From JBAYDV01 sp041672845 (GTDB lineage: Bacteria; Bacteroidota; Bacteroidia; Bacteroidales; UBA932): a stretch of DNA of 64,000 bases. Position numbers and translations under genes: made by a program. Positions within the stretch are counted from its first letter, which is position 1. Every line of letters starts with the position of its first letter. The notes under the pieces were generated by a model. It ran no database searches. It was not told the DNA's origin and worked only from the letters and a program-made list of their open reading frames with translations. The stretch spans positions 161,934 to 225,933 of the forward strand of contig JBAYYV010000004.1 in NCBI GenBank assembly GCA_041672845.1, given 5' to 3'. This document shows, piece after piece, positions 44,091-53,705 of this stretch.

Positions 44091-47000
44091 ATGAATAAAA
44101 TTACCTCACATCCTATTCTTCCTATCCCGGAAGAAGATCTAGTAGAATTCGAATATGAAGGCCACCAAATAAAAGGCCAAAAAGGCCTTACAATCGCCGC
44201 TGCACTTCATCAAGCTGGATATAAAGTACACAGCCATAGTCTAGATGGAAGAAAAAGAACTCTTGAATGTGGTATTGGAAAATGTGGAGCATGTGAAATG
44301 CTCGTAGATGGAAAGGTAAAAAGGATTTGTATTACACCTGTAGATGGTGTGAAAAAAGTAGAACAAATTAAAAGAGATAATGGGTTTAATAGCAAACCTA
44401 ATAGTGAAACCCCTAAACAAGATTCTAGAAAAATTTATAAAACATCAGTAGCTATTATCGGTGCAGGACCATCAGGATTAGCAGTAAGAGAAGAACTTAA
44501 TAAAGCTGGTATTGACAATATAGTAATAGATAACAATAATCATATAGGTGGTCAGTTTCTTATGCAAACTCACCAATTCTTCTTCTTCGAAAAAGAAAAG
44601 AGATTTGGTGGTATGAGAGGATTTGATATCGCCGATAATCTAGCAGGAAAAGATATATCTAATATTTTCCTAAATTCTACAGTTTGGGATATTTTCGAAG
44701 GGAATAGATTAGTAGTTAAAAATATTTTAACTGATGAAATATATTATGTAGAAGCACAAGAATTAGTTTGCGCTGCAGGGGCTATTCCATTTATGCCAGC
44801 ATTTAAGAATGATGATGTTCCTGGTGTATATTCAGCTGCTGTCGTACAGAGAATGATGAACACTCAGTTCACTCTTTTAGGTAAAAATATCTTAACTGTC
44901 GGTGCTGGTAATATAGGTTATCTTACTTCATATCAAGCTATGCAGGCTGGAGCCAATATAAAAGCTATCATAGAAGCTATGCCTCACGAAGGTGGTTTTC
45001 CTGTTCAAGCTAATCGTGTTAGAAGATTAGGTATTCCTATTATGACTGGTTATACTTTATTGGAAGCCATTCCTAATGATGATTTTACAGGAATTACTGG
45101 TGCCATTATAGCAAAATGTGAAAATTTCAAACCGATTCCAGGTACTGAAAAGAGAATAGACGGTATCGACTGTATTAATATATGCACAGGGTTACTCCCT
45201 GATAATAGCTTACTAGTTAAAGGTAAATCTGTATTTGGCAGACATTGTCATGGTGTCGGTGACAATGTAAGAATCGGCGAAGGTACTTCTGCAGTACTTA
45301 GAGGAAAACAATGTGCTTATGAGATAATGGAAAATCTAGGTATTAAATATAATTATTCTGAATATCTTCAAATATCTAAAGATTATATCGATTCTCAACA
45401 GAAACCTATTAGGATATTAGATAAACCTGAGCTTCCTTCTAAAGAAAGAATGAATGAAAAAGGTTTTGTAATTATAGACTGTTTATATGGATTTGCATGT
45501 AACCCATGTTCATTTTCATGCCCTCAGGGAGCTATAACTAAACCATCGACATCTAGTACTCCTACAGTCGATTATAACAAATGTATAGGATGTATGGAAT
45601 GTGTTAATCATTGTCCAGGTTTAGCTATCTTCGGATTTAATCCTAAGAAAAACTGGGTATTCCTTCCTATAGAATATAAAATAGATGAAAATACTAAAGT
45701 CTTCTTAGTAGATAATAACGGAAAGAAAATAGGTGAAGGTATTATCGAAAAAATAAATAAAAAACCTAATAAAACTAATGTAGCTCGTGTTAAAGTAGAA
45801 AAATTATATGATAGTATAAAGTTCACGGATATTAGAGGTTTTATCTCTATAGATAAATATCCAGATCCTATTAAAATGGAAGATACTAAAGATGAAAATG
45901 TGGACACATATATTTGTCATTGTGAAGATGTTACTCTTCAAGAAATATTAGACGCTGTCGGAGATAGAACTACTATTTCAGCTAGTGAGCTTAAGCATAT
46001 TACTAGATTAGGAATGGGAGCTTGTAGAGGTAAAAGATGCTTACCAAGAGCTAAATCAGCTTTGGCTTCATATGGTATTAAATTAACTGGAGAATTAACT
46101 CCTCGTGGTCCTATGGCTAACTTAGTAGAGTTAGAAAATATGAACAATGAAAGTGGAAAAGAAATAGTTATTACTCCTAAAAAATCTACTACTATTCATA
46201 AACAAAAAGTAGGTGCCATAGTAGCTGGTGGCGGCATGGCAGGTTCTTCTACTTTCAGATATTTAGCTGAAGCAGGTAAGAGACCTATTTTAATAAATAA
46301 AGATAGAGGTAGTTCTTGGAGAAATATAGCAGGTGGTCGTCCTGGTTTCTCAGTGCCAGCTCTTGCTGAAATAGCGACTAATAATCACGAGATTTTTAAA
46401 GAATTACAAAGCATATCTAACATTAATTTAAGGACTATTAGGTATGTAAGTTTTGCTCATAACCAAAGTACTTATGATGCTTTAGAAGCTTCTAAAGCAT
46501 GGTCCAAAACTTATGCTATAGAACCTAAAGATTTTAGAAAAGAAATTTCTGAATATTTCAACCCTAATATAAAACAATATTCTCACGCATTTATTACAGA
46601 AGATTGCTGGCAAGCAACACCTGGTTTAACAGTAGATTTAGTAAGAAATCTAGGTATAAAAGCTGGTGGACAATTATTAGAACAGCATGAGCTAATAGAA
46701 GTTCATAAAGAAAATGAAACATATAAAGTTCTTGTAAAAGATAGCAAAAATCAATACATAGAATATACTACTGATATATTTGTAAATGCTCTAGGATCCA
46801 ATGCTAGCAAATTTGCTAAAATGTTAGGCTATGAAACAGGTTTATATCCTATTCGTCATCAAGCTTTTATTACTAAACGTCTACCTCTTATAGGTAAAAA
46901 TGGTAATCCTTTAGATATGCTTATAGATAGAAGAAATTTCAAAGGATTTTCTGCTGTTTATGGTCAACAACTAGCAGAAACAGGGCAAATAATAGGATGC

Positions 47001-47333
47001 GCTTCTCCTGCAGTCGATTCTCAACAAGCTAGTAAAGATATAAAACTAAATACTAAGGAATATGTAGAAATATTCTCTGAAGTCTTTACTGAATGGATAC
47101 CTACTCTTAAGAATGTAGGATTCCAAGCTCTATGGAGTGGCTATTATACTGAACCTAGATATATAGTAGATCCTAAGAGAGGTTTATTCGTGGGAATGAG
47201 AGGTCATGGATTTATGCTAAGTCAGTATATCGGTAAATTATATGTCGATAGTTTACTTGGTAAAAAAGTTCCAGACTTCTTCCAATCATTATCCTTAGAC
47301 GGTAATTGGAAAGGCGAACAAGCATTTAAATAA
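44091..47333 (+). CDS. Fused FAD/iron-sulfur amine or imino-acid dehydrogenase (sarcosine/opine/HcnABC type)
   Basis: A single 1080-residue chain holding what relatives encode as two or three subunits. In order: a plant-type [2Fe-2S] domain (Cys60, 65, 68, 80); an FAD/NAD domain (GAGPSG at 124-129, second Rossmann GAGNIG near 271-276); eight cysteines for two [4Fe-4S] clusters (464, 470, 473, 477 and 498, 501, 504, 508); a BFD-like [2Fe-2S] domain (Cys609, 611, 645, 650); and a second FAD oxidoreductase of the DAO type (AGGGMAG near 711-717 to the end). Sarcosine oxidase alpha/beta, opine oxidases, hydroxyproline dehydrogenases and HcnABC share these modules. The substrate is not determinable here. 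It is monocistronic with its own promoter and terminator. Confidence 0.85.
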   Translation: MNKITSHPILPIPEEDLVEFEYEGHQIKGQKGLTIAAALHQAGYKVHSHSLDGRKRTLECGIGKCGACEMLVDGKVKRICITPVDGVKKVEQIKRDNGFNSKPNSETPKQDSRKIYKTSVAIIGAGPSGLAVREELNKAGIDNIVIDNNNHIGGQFLMQTHQFFFFEKEKRFGGMRGFDIADNLAGKDISNIFLNSTVWDIFEGNRLVVKNILTDEIYYVEAQELVCAAGAIPFMPAFKNDDVPGVYSAAVVQRMMNTQFTLLGKNILTVGAGNIGYLTSYQAMQAGANIKAIIEAMPHEGGFPVQANRVRRLGIPIMTGYTLLEAIPNDDFTGITGAIIAKCENFKPIPGTEKRIDGIDCINICTGLLPDNSLLVKGKSVFGRHCHGVGDNVRIGEGTSAVLRGKQCAYEIMENLGIKYNYSEYLQISKDYIDSQQKPIRILDKPELPSKERMNEKGFVIIDCLYGFACNPCSFSCPQGAITKPSTSSTPTVDYNKCIGCMECVNHCPGLAIFGFNPKKNWVFLPIEYKIDENTKVFLVDNNGKKIGEGIIEKINKKPNKTNVARVKVEKLYDSIKFTDIRGFISIDKYPDPIKMEDTKDENVDTYICHCEDVTLQEILDAVGDRTTISASELKHITRLGMGACRGKRCLPRAKSALASYGIKLTGELTPRGPMANLVELENMNNESGKEIVITPKKSTTIHKQKVGAIVAGGGMAGSSTFRYLAEAGKRPILINKDRGSSWRNIAGGRPGFSVPALAEIATNNHEIFKELQSISNINLRTIRYVSFAHNQSTYDALEASKAWSKTYAIEPKDFRKEISEYFNPNIKQYSHAFITEDCWQATPGLTVDLVRNLGIKAGGQLLEQHELIEVHKENETYKVLVKDSKNQYIEYTTDIFVNALGSNASKFAKMLGYETGLYPIRHQAFITKRLPLIGKNGNPLDMLIDRRNFKGFSAVYGQQLAETGQIIGCASPAVDSQQASKDIKLNTKEYVEIFSEVFTEWIPTLKNVGFQALWSGYYTEPRYIVDPKRGLFVGMRGHGFMLSQYIGKLYVDSLLGKKVPDFFQSLSLDGNWKGEQAFK

Positions 47334-47353
47334 ATTGATATAAAACTTGATTT

Positions 47354-47388
47354 AAAGGCCTTCTATTTAATTTTAGAAGGCTTTTTTT
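47354..47388 (+). terminator. Terminator after the multi-domain oxidoreductase
   Basis: Stem CCTTCTA/TAGAAGG extended by AAAG/CTTT across one bulged base, an eight-base loop and a run of seven T. Confidence 0.87.
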
Positions 47389-47457
47389 ATAAAAAATTAA
47401 TTAATTAATTTAATCTTGTTTTATTAATAAAAATCCATATTTTTCTAGATTTTTTCG

Positions 47458-47465
47458 TACATTTG
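47458..47465 (+). promoter_or_regulatory. -7 element for the papain-like protease
   Basis: TACATTTG matches TAnnTTTG 53 bases before the start at 47519. Confidence 0.5.
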
Positions 47466-47518
47466 AACCTTGTTTTTATATTTCACTAGAAAATCATTTA
47501 TTAATTAATAATAATTAT

Positions 47519-49210
47519 ATGAAAAAACTCTTTTTAATCATATTAAGCGTTGTTATTTGTTATCCTATTTTTGCCCAGAATAGATTTGGGCTTAAAGAGG
47601 TTACTGATAAAAACCGAACAGAAGTTGAAAATATTATAAAAAATATTAAAACGTTCCAACCCTCAGCCAAAAGTAGAGCTGCTGGTGTGACGCCCCTTCC
47701 TACCTTCGTAGATAATTCTACAGGAAATGATTATTTTCCTGGTGTAGTTTCTCAATTAGGTGGTTCATGTGGCTGTGCTTCATGCGTACATTACCAATAC
47801 ACATATGAATATAATTACTTATATAAGTTAGATGCTGATTATCCTGAGAATGTATATGGTTATATGTTTATTTGGAATCTTCTTAATGACGGAGGTGAGA
47901 CTGGTACCTTTCCATGGGATGTTTATGACGCTATGAAATGGTATGGCGTAATACCTGAATCTTCTTTCATGTCTTGCGGTTTAACTAAGCCTTATACTGA
48001 ACTACCTGATGGTTTTGATAAATACCAGAAAGGTCTTCCATATTCAGTGGATTCATATTATAAAATAAAATCTGATGAAGTAGGCCAAATAACCACTATG
48101 AAACAATATTTATATGATCATGCTGATGGATCTACTAAAGGCGGTGTTATTCAATTTTCTGCTTACGCAGACCCTTTAACTTCCAATACTTATAGTGGAG
48201 ATTCTAAAACTAATTATACTGCTATAATACCAAAATTTGGAACTACTGGGATGCATTCTATGATAATAGTAGGTTATGACGATGATATATGGTATGACTA
48301 TAATCAAGATGGTAATAAAGATAATGATGAAACAGGTGCTTTTATCTGCATTAATAGTTGGGGAGAAGATTGGGGAGACAATGGTCGATTCTATGCTCCT
48401 TACAGAACTTTTACTACTGCTATGGAACAAGGGGAAGGTGGCACAGGTAATGGTGGTAAATATGTTTACATCGTATCCCCTAAGAAAAAAGAAATAACTC
48501 TAGAACAAAGATTTTTAATCAAATATGATTCTAGAAATGATTTAAGTTTTGAAGTAGGTAAAGGTAATTTAAATGCTAATACTTTAACTCCTACTAAGAA
48601 AGTATTATTATGTAAAGCTTCACAAGCTGCATCATGGGAAGGTTATAAGGTTTTGCAAGAACTGTCAAGTGATGTAGGTATGAGAGGTACTTCTGACGAT
48701 AATGCTGATATTCTTCATTTTTCATATGATATAAGTCAAATAAAAGATTATTCCGGTGATTATTATTATTGCGATATCAAATCTTCTAGTATAGGCTCTG
48801 AAATAGGAACTGGTAAAATTATCCTTTCTTATTTAATTGATTATAGTGATGCTAATAATCCCATTACTTATTTTGGAGATATCCAAACCAATGAACTTAA
48901 ATCAGATCATACCTCAAGAATTATTTATAGAGGATTGAGCGATTTGCCTATCGATGGAGATGTCCAAATAGTACCTTATACACTTGGAGATGAAATCATG
49001 TTAGAAGTACGAGCTAAGGATAGTAAATATGTTTCTGTAGATCTTTTAGCCAAAGATGGTCAAAAGTTAAAAGCATTGATTGATGAAACTGTAGAAGCTG
49101 GACTTCAGTATAAAGAATTCGATGTTTCATATTTATGTTCTAAAGATATTCCTTATTATATTAGAACTAATGTTTCTGGAATAATACAATACACTAAAAT
49201 AGTATTTTAA
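47519..49210 (+). CDS. Secreted C1-family (papain-like) cysteine protease
   Basis: Exported protein of 563 residues; the signal peptide ends PIFA before QNRFG. The oxyanion glutamine is Gln79, and the nucleophile lies in GGSCGCASC (Cys84, 86 and 89; Cys86 is the likeliest, with a one-residue shift from papain). The catalytic histidine is His246 (GMHSMIIVGYDDD) and the asparagine Asn279 (CINSWGEDWGDNGRF). Between them is an Asp/Asn-rich, EF-hand-like loop (YDYNQDGNKDND, 260-270) that may bind calcium. The C-terminal half (about 320-563) is beta-rich and unassigned, with no clear T9SS sorting domain. A small lipoprotein gene follows after 14 bp. Confidence 0.85.
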   Translation: MKKLFLIILSVVICYPIFAQNRFGLKEVTDKNRTEVENIIKNIKTFQPSAKSRAAGVTPLPTFVDNSTGNDYFPGVVSQLGGSCGCASCVHYQYTYEYNYLYKLDADYPENVYGYMFIWNLLNDGGETGTFPWDVYDAMKWYGVIPESSFMSCGLTKPYTELPDGFDKYQKGLPYSVDSYYKIKSDEVGQITTMKQYLYDHADGSTKGGVIQFSAYADPLTSNTYSGDSKTNYTAIIPKFGTTGMHSMIIVGYDDDIWYDYNQDGNKDNDETGAFICINSWGEDWGDNGRFYAPYRTFTTAMEQGEGGTGNGGKYVYIVSPKKKEITLEQRFLIKYDSRNDLSFEVGKGNLNANTLTPTKKVLLCKASQAASWEGYKVLQELSSDVGMRGTSDDNADILHFSYDISQIKDYSGDYYYCDIKSSSIGSEIGTGKIILSYLIDYSDANNPITYFGDIQTNELKSDHTSRIIYRGLSDLPIDGDVQIVPYTLGDEIMLEVRAKDSKYVSVDLLAKDGQKLKALIDETVEAGLQYKEFDVSYLCSKDIPYYIRTNVSGIIQYTKIVF

Positions 49211-49224
49211 TAAAAATAATAAAT

Positions 49225-49656
49225 ATGAAAAAAATAATATATTTAATGATAATATTAGCTAGTTTTATTACTATTACTAGCTGTGAAAAAGATATTCCAA
49301 ATGCAGGTTTTGATGTTACTTTGAATGGAGATAATTATGCAATTCCTAAAATCAACTTCACTACTCTTACAGATTTAAAAGCGGATTTAGAGAATATGTA
49401 TTCATCTGTAGAAATATCTAATTCTACTACTGATGATTGTCTTACTATAACTAACAAAAATCCTAGTTTAGATAAAGCTTTATTTTCTGAAGCCACTTAT
49501 AAATATTATAACCACGGGTTAGATGGATTTATATTTACTTATAAATTTAAAGATGAAGTAAGTAATGCAGTAAAAAACCAGATAATAGAAACTTATAATC
49601 TTCCTGAAAATACTTATTTAATTACCCCTCTTGTTACTACTGAAGCGACAGAATAA
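49225..49656 (+). CDS. Small lipoprotein downstream of the protease
   Basis: Predicted lipoprotein of 143 residues, lipobox TITSC with Cys20. I do not recognise a family. The mature part is about 120 residues, mixed alpha/beta, ending in a C-terminal Glu-Thr-rich tail. It is cotranscribed with the C1 protease (14-bp gap) and followed by a terminator. Secreted cysteine proteases of Bacteroides and other bacteria are often paired with a small inhibitor; that role here is only inferred from context. Confidence 0.7.
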   Translation: MKKIIYLMIILASFITITSCEKDIPNAGFDVTLNGDNYAIPKINFTTLTDLKADLENMYSSVEISNSTTDDCLTITNKNPSLDKALFSEATYKYYNHGLDGFIFTYKFKDEVSNAVKNQIIETYNLPENTYLITPLVTTEATE

Positions 49657-49678
49657 ATAATTAAAAAATAATAGATTT

Positions 49679-49718
49679 AAAGAACCTTTTCTAGAAATAG
49701 AGAAGGTTTTCTTTTTAG
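49679..49718 (+). terminator. Terminator after the small lipoprotein gene
   Basis: Imperfect stem AAGAACCTTTTCT with AGAGAAGGTTTTCTT, followed by a T-run, 23 bases past the stop codon. Confidence 0.8.
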
Positions 49719-49739
49719 TATAAAGTTCCTAAAAATTCA

Positions 49740-49772
49740 CAAGGCCATACCCTTCAGATCGGGATGGCCTTG
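49740..49772. other. Stable intergenic hairpin without T-run
   Basis: CAAGGCCA and CCC pair with GGG and TGGCCTTG around an eight-base loop, giving an 11-bp GC-rich stem in an otherwise AT-rich gap. No T-run follows on either strand, so it is not a canonical terminator. A 22-codon reading frame starts at 49796 just downstream. Confidence 0.7.
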
Positions 49773-49841
49773 CTACTTAACCTAAACTTAAACTATGAAA
49801 AACTTCATTTATTATTTATACAACATTTGTGCCATAAATGA

Positions 49842-49868
49842 AAAAATCAATAAATTTTATTGATTTTT
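49842..49868. terminator. Bidirectional AT-rich terminator near the uvrD end
   Basis: AAAAATCAATA pairs perfectly with TATTGATTTTT around a five-base loop; T-runs flank both sides. It lies 22 bases beyond the stop of the minus-strand helicase gene. Confidence 0.75.
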
Positions 49869-49889
49869 AGTGAAATTGACAAAAAATAA

Positions 49890-52277
49890 TCAATTAATTA
49901 TTTTAAGTTTTGCAAATTTTAATAATAAAACCTTTTTCCCCGCAGTTTTAAATTCTACAGTAGCCTTTTCTACAGGGGATCCCACCAATTCTGTTATAAC
50001 TCCTTCTCCAAATCTAGAATGTTCTACCTTTTTGCCTACTGAATAATCACCTATAGTTCCTGAATTATTAGAAACTGAAGATGTTATTACTTTAGACACT
50101 CTTTTAAAGTTAGGGTTTGGAGTAAAGGTCGGATTAGGATTAGGAAATGTATTCTTCGATTTTTTTGAAGAATAATTATATCTTGAAGAATTGTTATATC
50201 GAGAATAACTTCTAGAATTAGAAGTATCTATTGATTTTCTAAAACTTTCGGCTTCTGATTCCTTAGTGTTTAAAATCGGGGATTCTAAAAACTTATTATC
50301 TATTTCCTTTATAAATCTACTAGGAGGATAACTAACATATTCTCCAAATTTAAAACGGCTCTTGCAGTAAGATACTATAGCTTTAATTTTAGCACGAGTA
50401 AGAGCTACATAAAACAATCTTCTTTCTTCTTCTATTTCGGTTTCAGATTCCATTCCAGATAATGAGGGAAATAATTTTTCTTCCATACCTATTATATATA
50501 CATATGAATACTCTAAACCTTTAGATGAATGTACAGTCATTAAATTTATCTTATTAGTATCTTCTTCATCTGTAGTATCCATATCAGTTAAAAGAGCTAC
50601 ATTTTCAATAAAAGATACTAAAGGAATTATTTTATTTTCATTTCCTAATTCCCCTTCTGATTCAGTTTCCGTTTCTACAAAAACCTTCACACTATCTAAT
50701 AATTCTTTTACATTATTTAAACGAGATTGGCCCTCTATAGAATTATCTGAATTCAAGAAAGAATAATATAATGATGTATTAATAATTTCCAAAGCACAGT
50801 CATAAGCATCTGTATCTTGCACCTTATCTTCAAAATCTGCTATAAGTTTAACAAATCCTAACACTTTATTAGCATAAGCCACTTTCAACCCTGTGGCTTC
50901 TATATTTTCTTTAGAACAAACTTCCCATAAAGAAATAGATTTTTCTTTAGCTACATTATCTAAAGATTTTATAGTCGTAGCACCTATCCCCCTAGCTGGA
51001 GTATTAATAATTCTTCTAAAAGCCTCATCATCTTTATGATTTATACATAATCTAAAATAAGCTAATACATCTTTTATCTCAGCACGTTCATAAAAAGAAT
51101 GTCCTTTATATATTTTATAAGGCAAATTCTTTTTCCTTAATACTTCTTCTATTACCCTAGACTGAGCATTTGTTCTATAAAGAATAGCAAAATGATCATA
51201 GGACAACTGATGATTATTAATATTATCAATAATAGAAGAAATAACCCTATTAGCTTCATCTAAATCATTATAAGCAGAGATCACACCTATTTTATCGCCA
51301 GCATCTATTAACGAAAAACATTTTTTTTCTATTCTATTGACATTTTTCTTTATTACAGAATTTGCAGCTTCTACTATATTACTCGTAGAACGATAATTTT
51401 GCTCTAATTTGAATTCTTTAGCATCAGGATAATCCTTTTTAAAATTTAGAATGTTTCTTATTCTAGCTCCTCGAAAACTATAAATACTCTGAGAATCATC
51501 ACCTACTACTGAAATATTTCCATGTACTTGAGATAGCCTTTTTACTATATAATATTGAGCTAAATTTGTATCTTGATACTCATCTACTAATATATACTTA
51601 AACCGATTACCTAATTCCTCACAAACATTTTTATTGCGTTTCAATAATATATTCATAAATAATAAAACATCATCAAAATCCATTGCTCCTGCTCTCTGGC
51701 ACTTCTCTGCATACAATTTATAAATATCACAAATTCTTCCCATTTTAACAGAAATATCATCTTGAATAATACTTATATTATTCATATATGCAGCATTAGT
51801 TATTAAATTATTTTTAGCTCTAGAAATACGACTCAATACAGCTTTAGGTTTATAAATTTTATCATCTAACTGCAGTTCCTTTATACAACGTTTAATAGCA
51901 CTTCTAGAATCAGACTGGTCATATATAGTAAATGAAGCTGGGAAATTTATTAATTTACTATATTCTCTAAGAAATCTAATAAAAATAGAATGAAAAGTTC
52001 CCATCCATAATCTAATAGCTTTATCTCGACCGACTAAATCAGATATCCTCTCCTTCATTTCCTTAGCAGCTTTATTTGTAAATGTAAGTGCTAATATATT
52101 ATTTGGCTCTACTCCTTGATCTAACATATATGCTATTTTATATGTTAATACTCTAGTCTTCCCAGAACCTGCCCCCGCAATTATCAAAGATGCCCCATTT
52201 ATACATTTAACTGCTTGACCTTGAGCATTATTAAGAACAGAATAATTTAATTTATTTTCTTTAATCATATTCTGCAA
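49890..52277 (-). CDS. UvrD/PcrA-family DNA helicase
   Basis: Superfamily 1A 3'-5' DNA helicase of 795 residues acting in excision and mismatch repair and in removing recombinase filaments. Walker A is IIAGAGSGKTR near 32-42, motif Ia LALTFTNKAAKEM, motif II DEYQDTN, motif III GDDSQSIYSFRGA, motif IV LEQNYRST, motif V NLMTVHSSKGLEY and motif VI YVALTRAK. The C-terminus carries the PcrA-type Tudor-like segment GKKVEHSRFGEGVITELVG after a Ser/Asn/Tyr-rich linker. It is divergent from nqrA. Confidence 0.94.
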   Translation of the reverse strand: MQNMIKENKLNYSVLNNAQGQAVKCINGASLIIAGAGSGKTRVLTYKIAYMLDQGVEPNNILALTFTNKAAKEMKERISDLVGRDKAIRLWMGTFHSIFIRFLREYSKLINFPASFTIYDQSDSRSAIKRCIKELQLDDKIYKPKAVLSRISRAKNNLITNAAYMNNISIIQDDISVKMGRICDIYKLYAEKCQRAGAMDFDDVLLFMNILLKRNKNVCEELGNRFKYILVDEYQDTNLAQYYIVKRLSQVHGNISVVGDDSQSIYSFRGARIRNILNFKKDYPDAKEFKLEQNYRSTSNIVEAANSVIKKNVNRIEKKCFSLIDAGDKIGVISAYNDLDEANRVISSIIDNINNHQLSYDHFAILYRTNAQSRVIEEVLRKKNLPYKIYKGHSFYERAEIKDVLAYFRLCINHKDDEAFRRIINTPARGIGATTIKSLDNVAKEKSISLWEVCSKENIEATGLKVAYANKVLGFVKLIADFEDKVQDTDAYDCALEIINTSLYYSFLNSDNSIEGQSRLNNVKELLDSVKVFVETETESEGELGNENKIIPLVSFIENVALLTDMDTTDEEDTNKINLMTVHSSKGLEYSYVYIIGMEEKLFPSLSGMESETEIEEERRLFYVALTRAKIKAIVSYCKSRFKFGEYVSYPPSRFIKEIDNKFLESPILNTKESEAESFRKSIDTSNSRSYSRYNNSSRYNYSSKKSKNTFPNPNPTFTPNPNFKRVSKVITSSVSNNSGTIGDYSVGKKVEHSRFGEGVITELVGSPVEKATVEFKTAGKKVLLLKFAKLKIIN

Positions 52278-52294
52278 ATCTACAAAATATTGTC

Positions 52295-52302
52295 TATATT
52301 TG
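52295..52302 (+). promoter_or_regulatory. -7 element for the nqr operon
   Basis: TATATTTG matches TAnnTTTG 25 bases before the nqrA start at 52327, in the 49-bp gap to the divergent helicase gene. Confidence 0.65.
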
Positions 52303-52326
52303 CAGCCTTAATAAACTACTATAGTA

Positions 52327-53703
52327 ATGATTGATTATATAAAATTAAGCAAAGGCCTTGACATTCCGATAAATGGAAAGGCTGAAACTTTTCTAAAAAA
52401 AGATGTAATCTCTGAAATTATTGCGGTAAAACCTACAGATTTTAAAGGGATTTTCCCTAGATTGGAAGTTCGAGAAGGTGATATAGTTAAAGCTGGGTCC
52501 CCTATTTTTCATGACAAAACAAGGCCAGAAATCAAATTTACATCTCCTATAAGTGGTACCGTAGAAAAGATAATCAGAGGTGAAAAACGAAAACTTCTTA
52601 ACATTATTATAAAAGATAATGGTAAGAAAGAATATATTAATTACAAATTGCCAAAACCTGCCGAAGTTACTAAAGAACAAGCTTTAGAAACTTTGTTATC
52701 TAGTGGTCTTTGGGCTGGAATAAAACAACGTCCTTATGGCATTATTCCTAACCCTAAAGAAACTCCCAAAGATATATTTATTTCAGGTTTTAGTACTGCT
52801 CCTCTAGGACCAGATTTAGATTATTCTTTAAGAGAGGATTTTGAAAATATTCAAACAGCTGTAAATATCTTAAAATTATTTACTACAGGTGATATTCACC
52901 TTGGGTTAAATGCTAAGACACATGCTAGTACTCCATTCCATAAACTTAAGGGAGTGGAGTTTCATATTTTTGATGGTCCTCATCCTATAGGAAATGTGGG
53001 TATTCAAATCCATCATATAAGTCCTATTAATAAAGGTGATATTGTTTGGACTGTAGACATGCATATCTTAGCTGTTATTGGCAAATTATTCGATAAGAAA
53101 CATTTAGATATGACCCGCATAATAGCTATTACAGGCCCATGCGTAGATAAACCTTCATATATAAGATGTACTTATGGCATGCATATGGCAGCTATAACTG
53201 ACCATATTATTTCTGATGGAGAAAAGATGCATAAAGAAACTGATATAAGAGTTATCAGCGGTGATATTCTTACAGGTGATAATGTAGGAAAAGATGGTTA
53301 TTTAGGATTTTTTCATAATCAAATAACTATACTTTCTGAAGGTAATTATCATGAACTTTTCGGTTGGGGAAAAATAATTCGTCCTAAGAAATTCAGTTTT
53401 TCTCATTCTTATTTCTCATGGATTAATCCTAAGAAGAAATATAATATGGATACTAATATAAACGGAGGACCAAGAGCATTTGTTATGTCTAAAGTCTATA
53501 AAGATGTTCTTCCTATGGATATATTACCTGTATATCTTTTCAAAGCTATTTTAGCAAAAGATGTAGATAAAATGGAACAATTAGGAATCTATGAAGTAAT
53601 AGAAGAAGATATAGCATTATGTGAATATGTTTGTCCTTCTAAAATAGAGATACAAAATATTATCTCTGATGGAATAGATATCATGATAAAAGAAATGTTA
53701 TAA
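52327..53703 (+). CDS. nqrA: Na+-translocating NADH:quinone reductase subunit A
   Basis: Cytoplasmic-side subunit of the sodium-pumping NADH:quinone oxidoreductase, implicated in quinone binding. N-terminus MIDYIKLSKGLDIPINGKAE is the NqrA signature; KFTSPISGTVEKIIRGEKR is the biotinyl/lipoyl-like segment. Length of 458 residues is typical. First gene of a complete six-gene operon with 2-bp spacing to nqrB. RnfC was excluded because it would show two CxxCxxCxxxC motifs. Confidence 0.96.
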   Translation: MIDYIKLSKGLDIPINGKAETFLKKDVISEIIAVKPTDFKGIFPRLEVREGDIVKAGSPIFHDKTRPEIKFTSPISGTVEKIIRGEKRKLLNIIIKDNGKKEYINYKLPKPAEVTKEQALETLLSSGLWAGIKQRPYGIIPNPKETPKDIFISGFSTAPLGPDLDYSLREDFENIQTAVNILKLFTTGDIHLGLNAKTHASTPFHKLKGVEFHIFDGPHPIGNVGIQIHHISPINKGDIVWTVDMHILAVIGKLFDKKHLDMTRIIAITGPCVDKPSYIRCTYGMHMAAITDHIISDGEKMHKETDIRVISGDILTGDNVGKDGYLGFFHNQITILSEGNYHELFGWGKIIRPKKFSFSHSYFSWINPKKKYNMDTNINGGPRAFVMSKVYKDVLPMDILPVYLFKAILAKDVDKMEQLGIYEVIEEDIALCEYVCPSKIEIQNIISDGIDIMIKEML

Positions 53704-53705
53704 TT

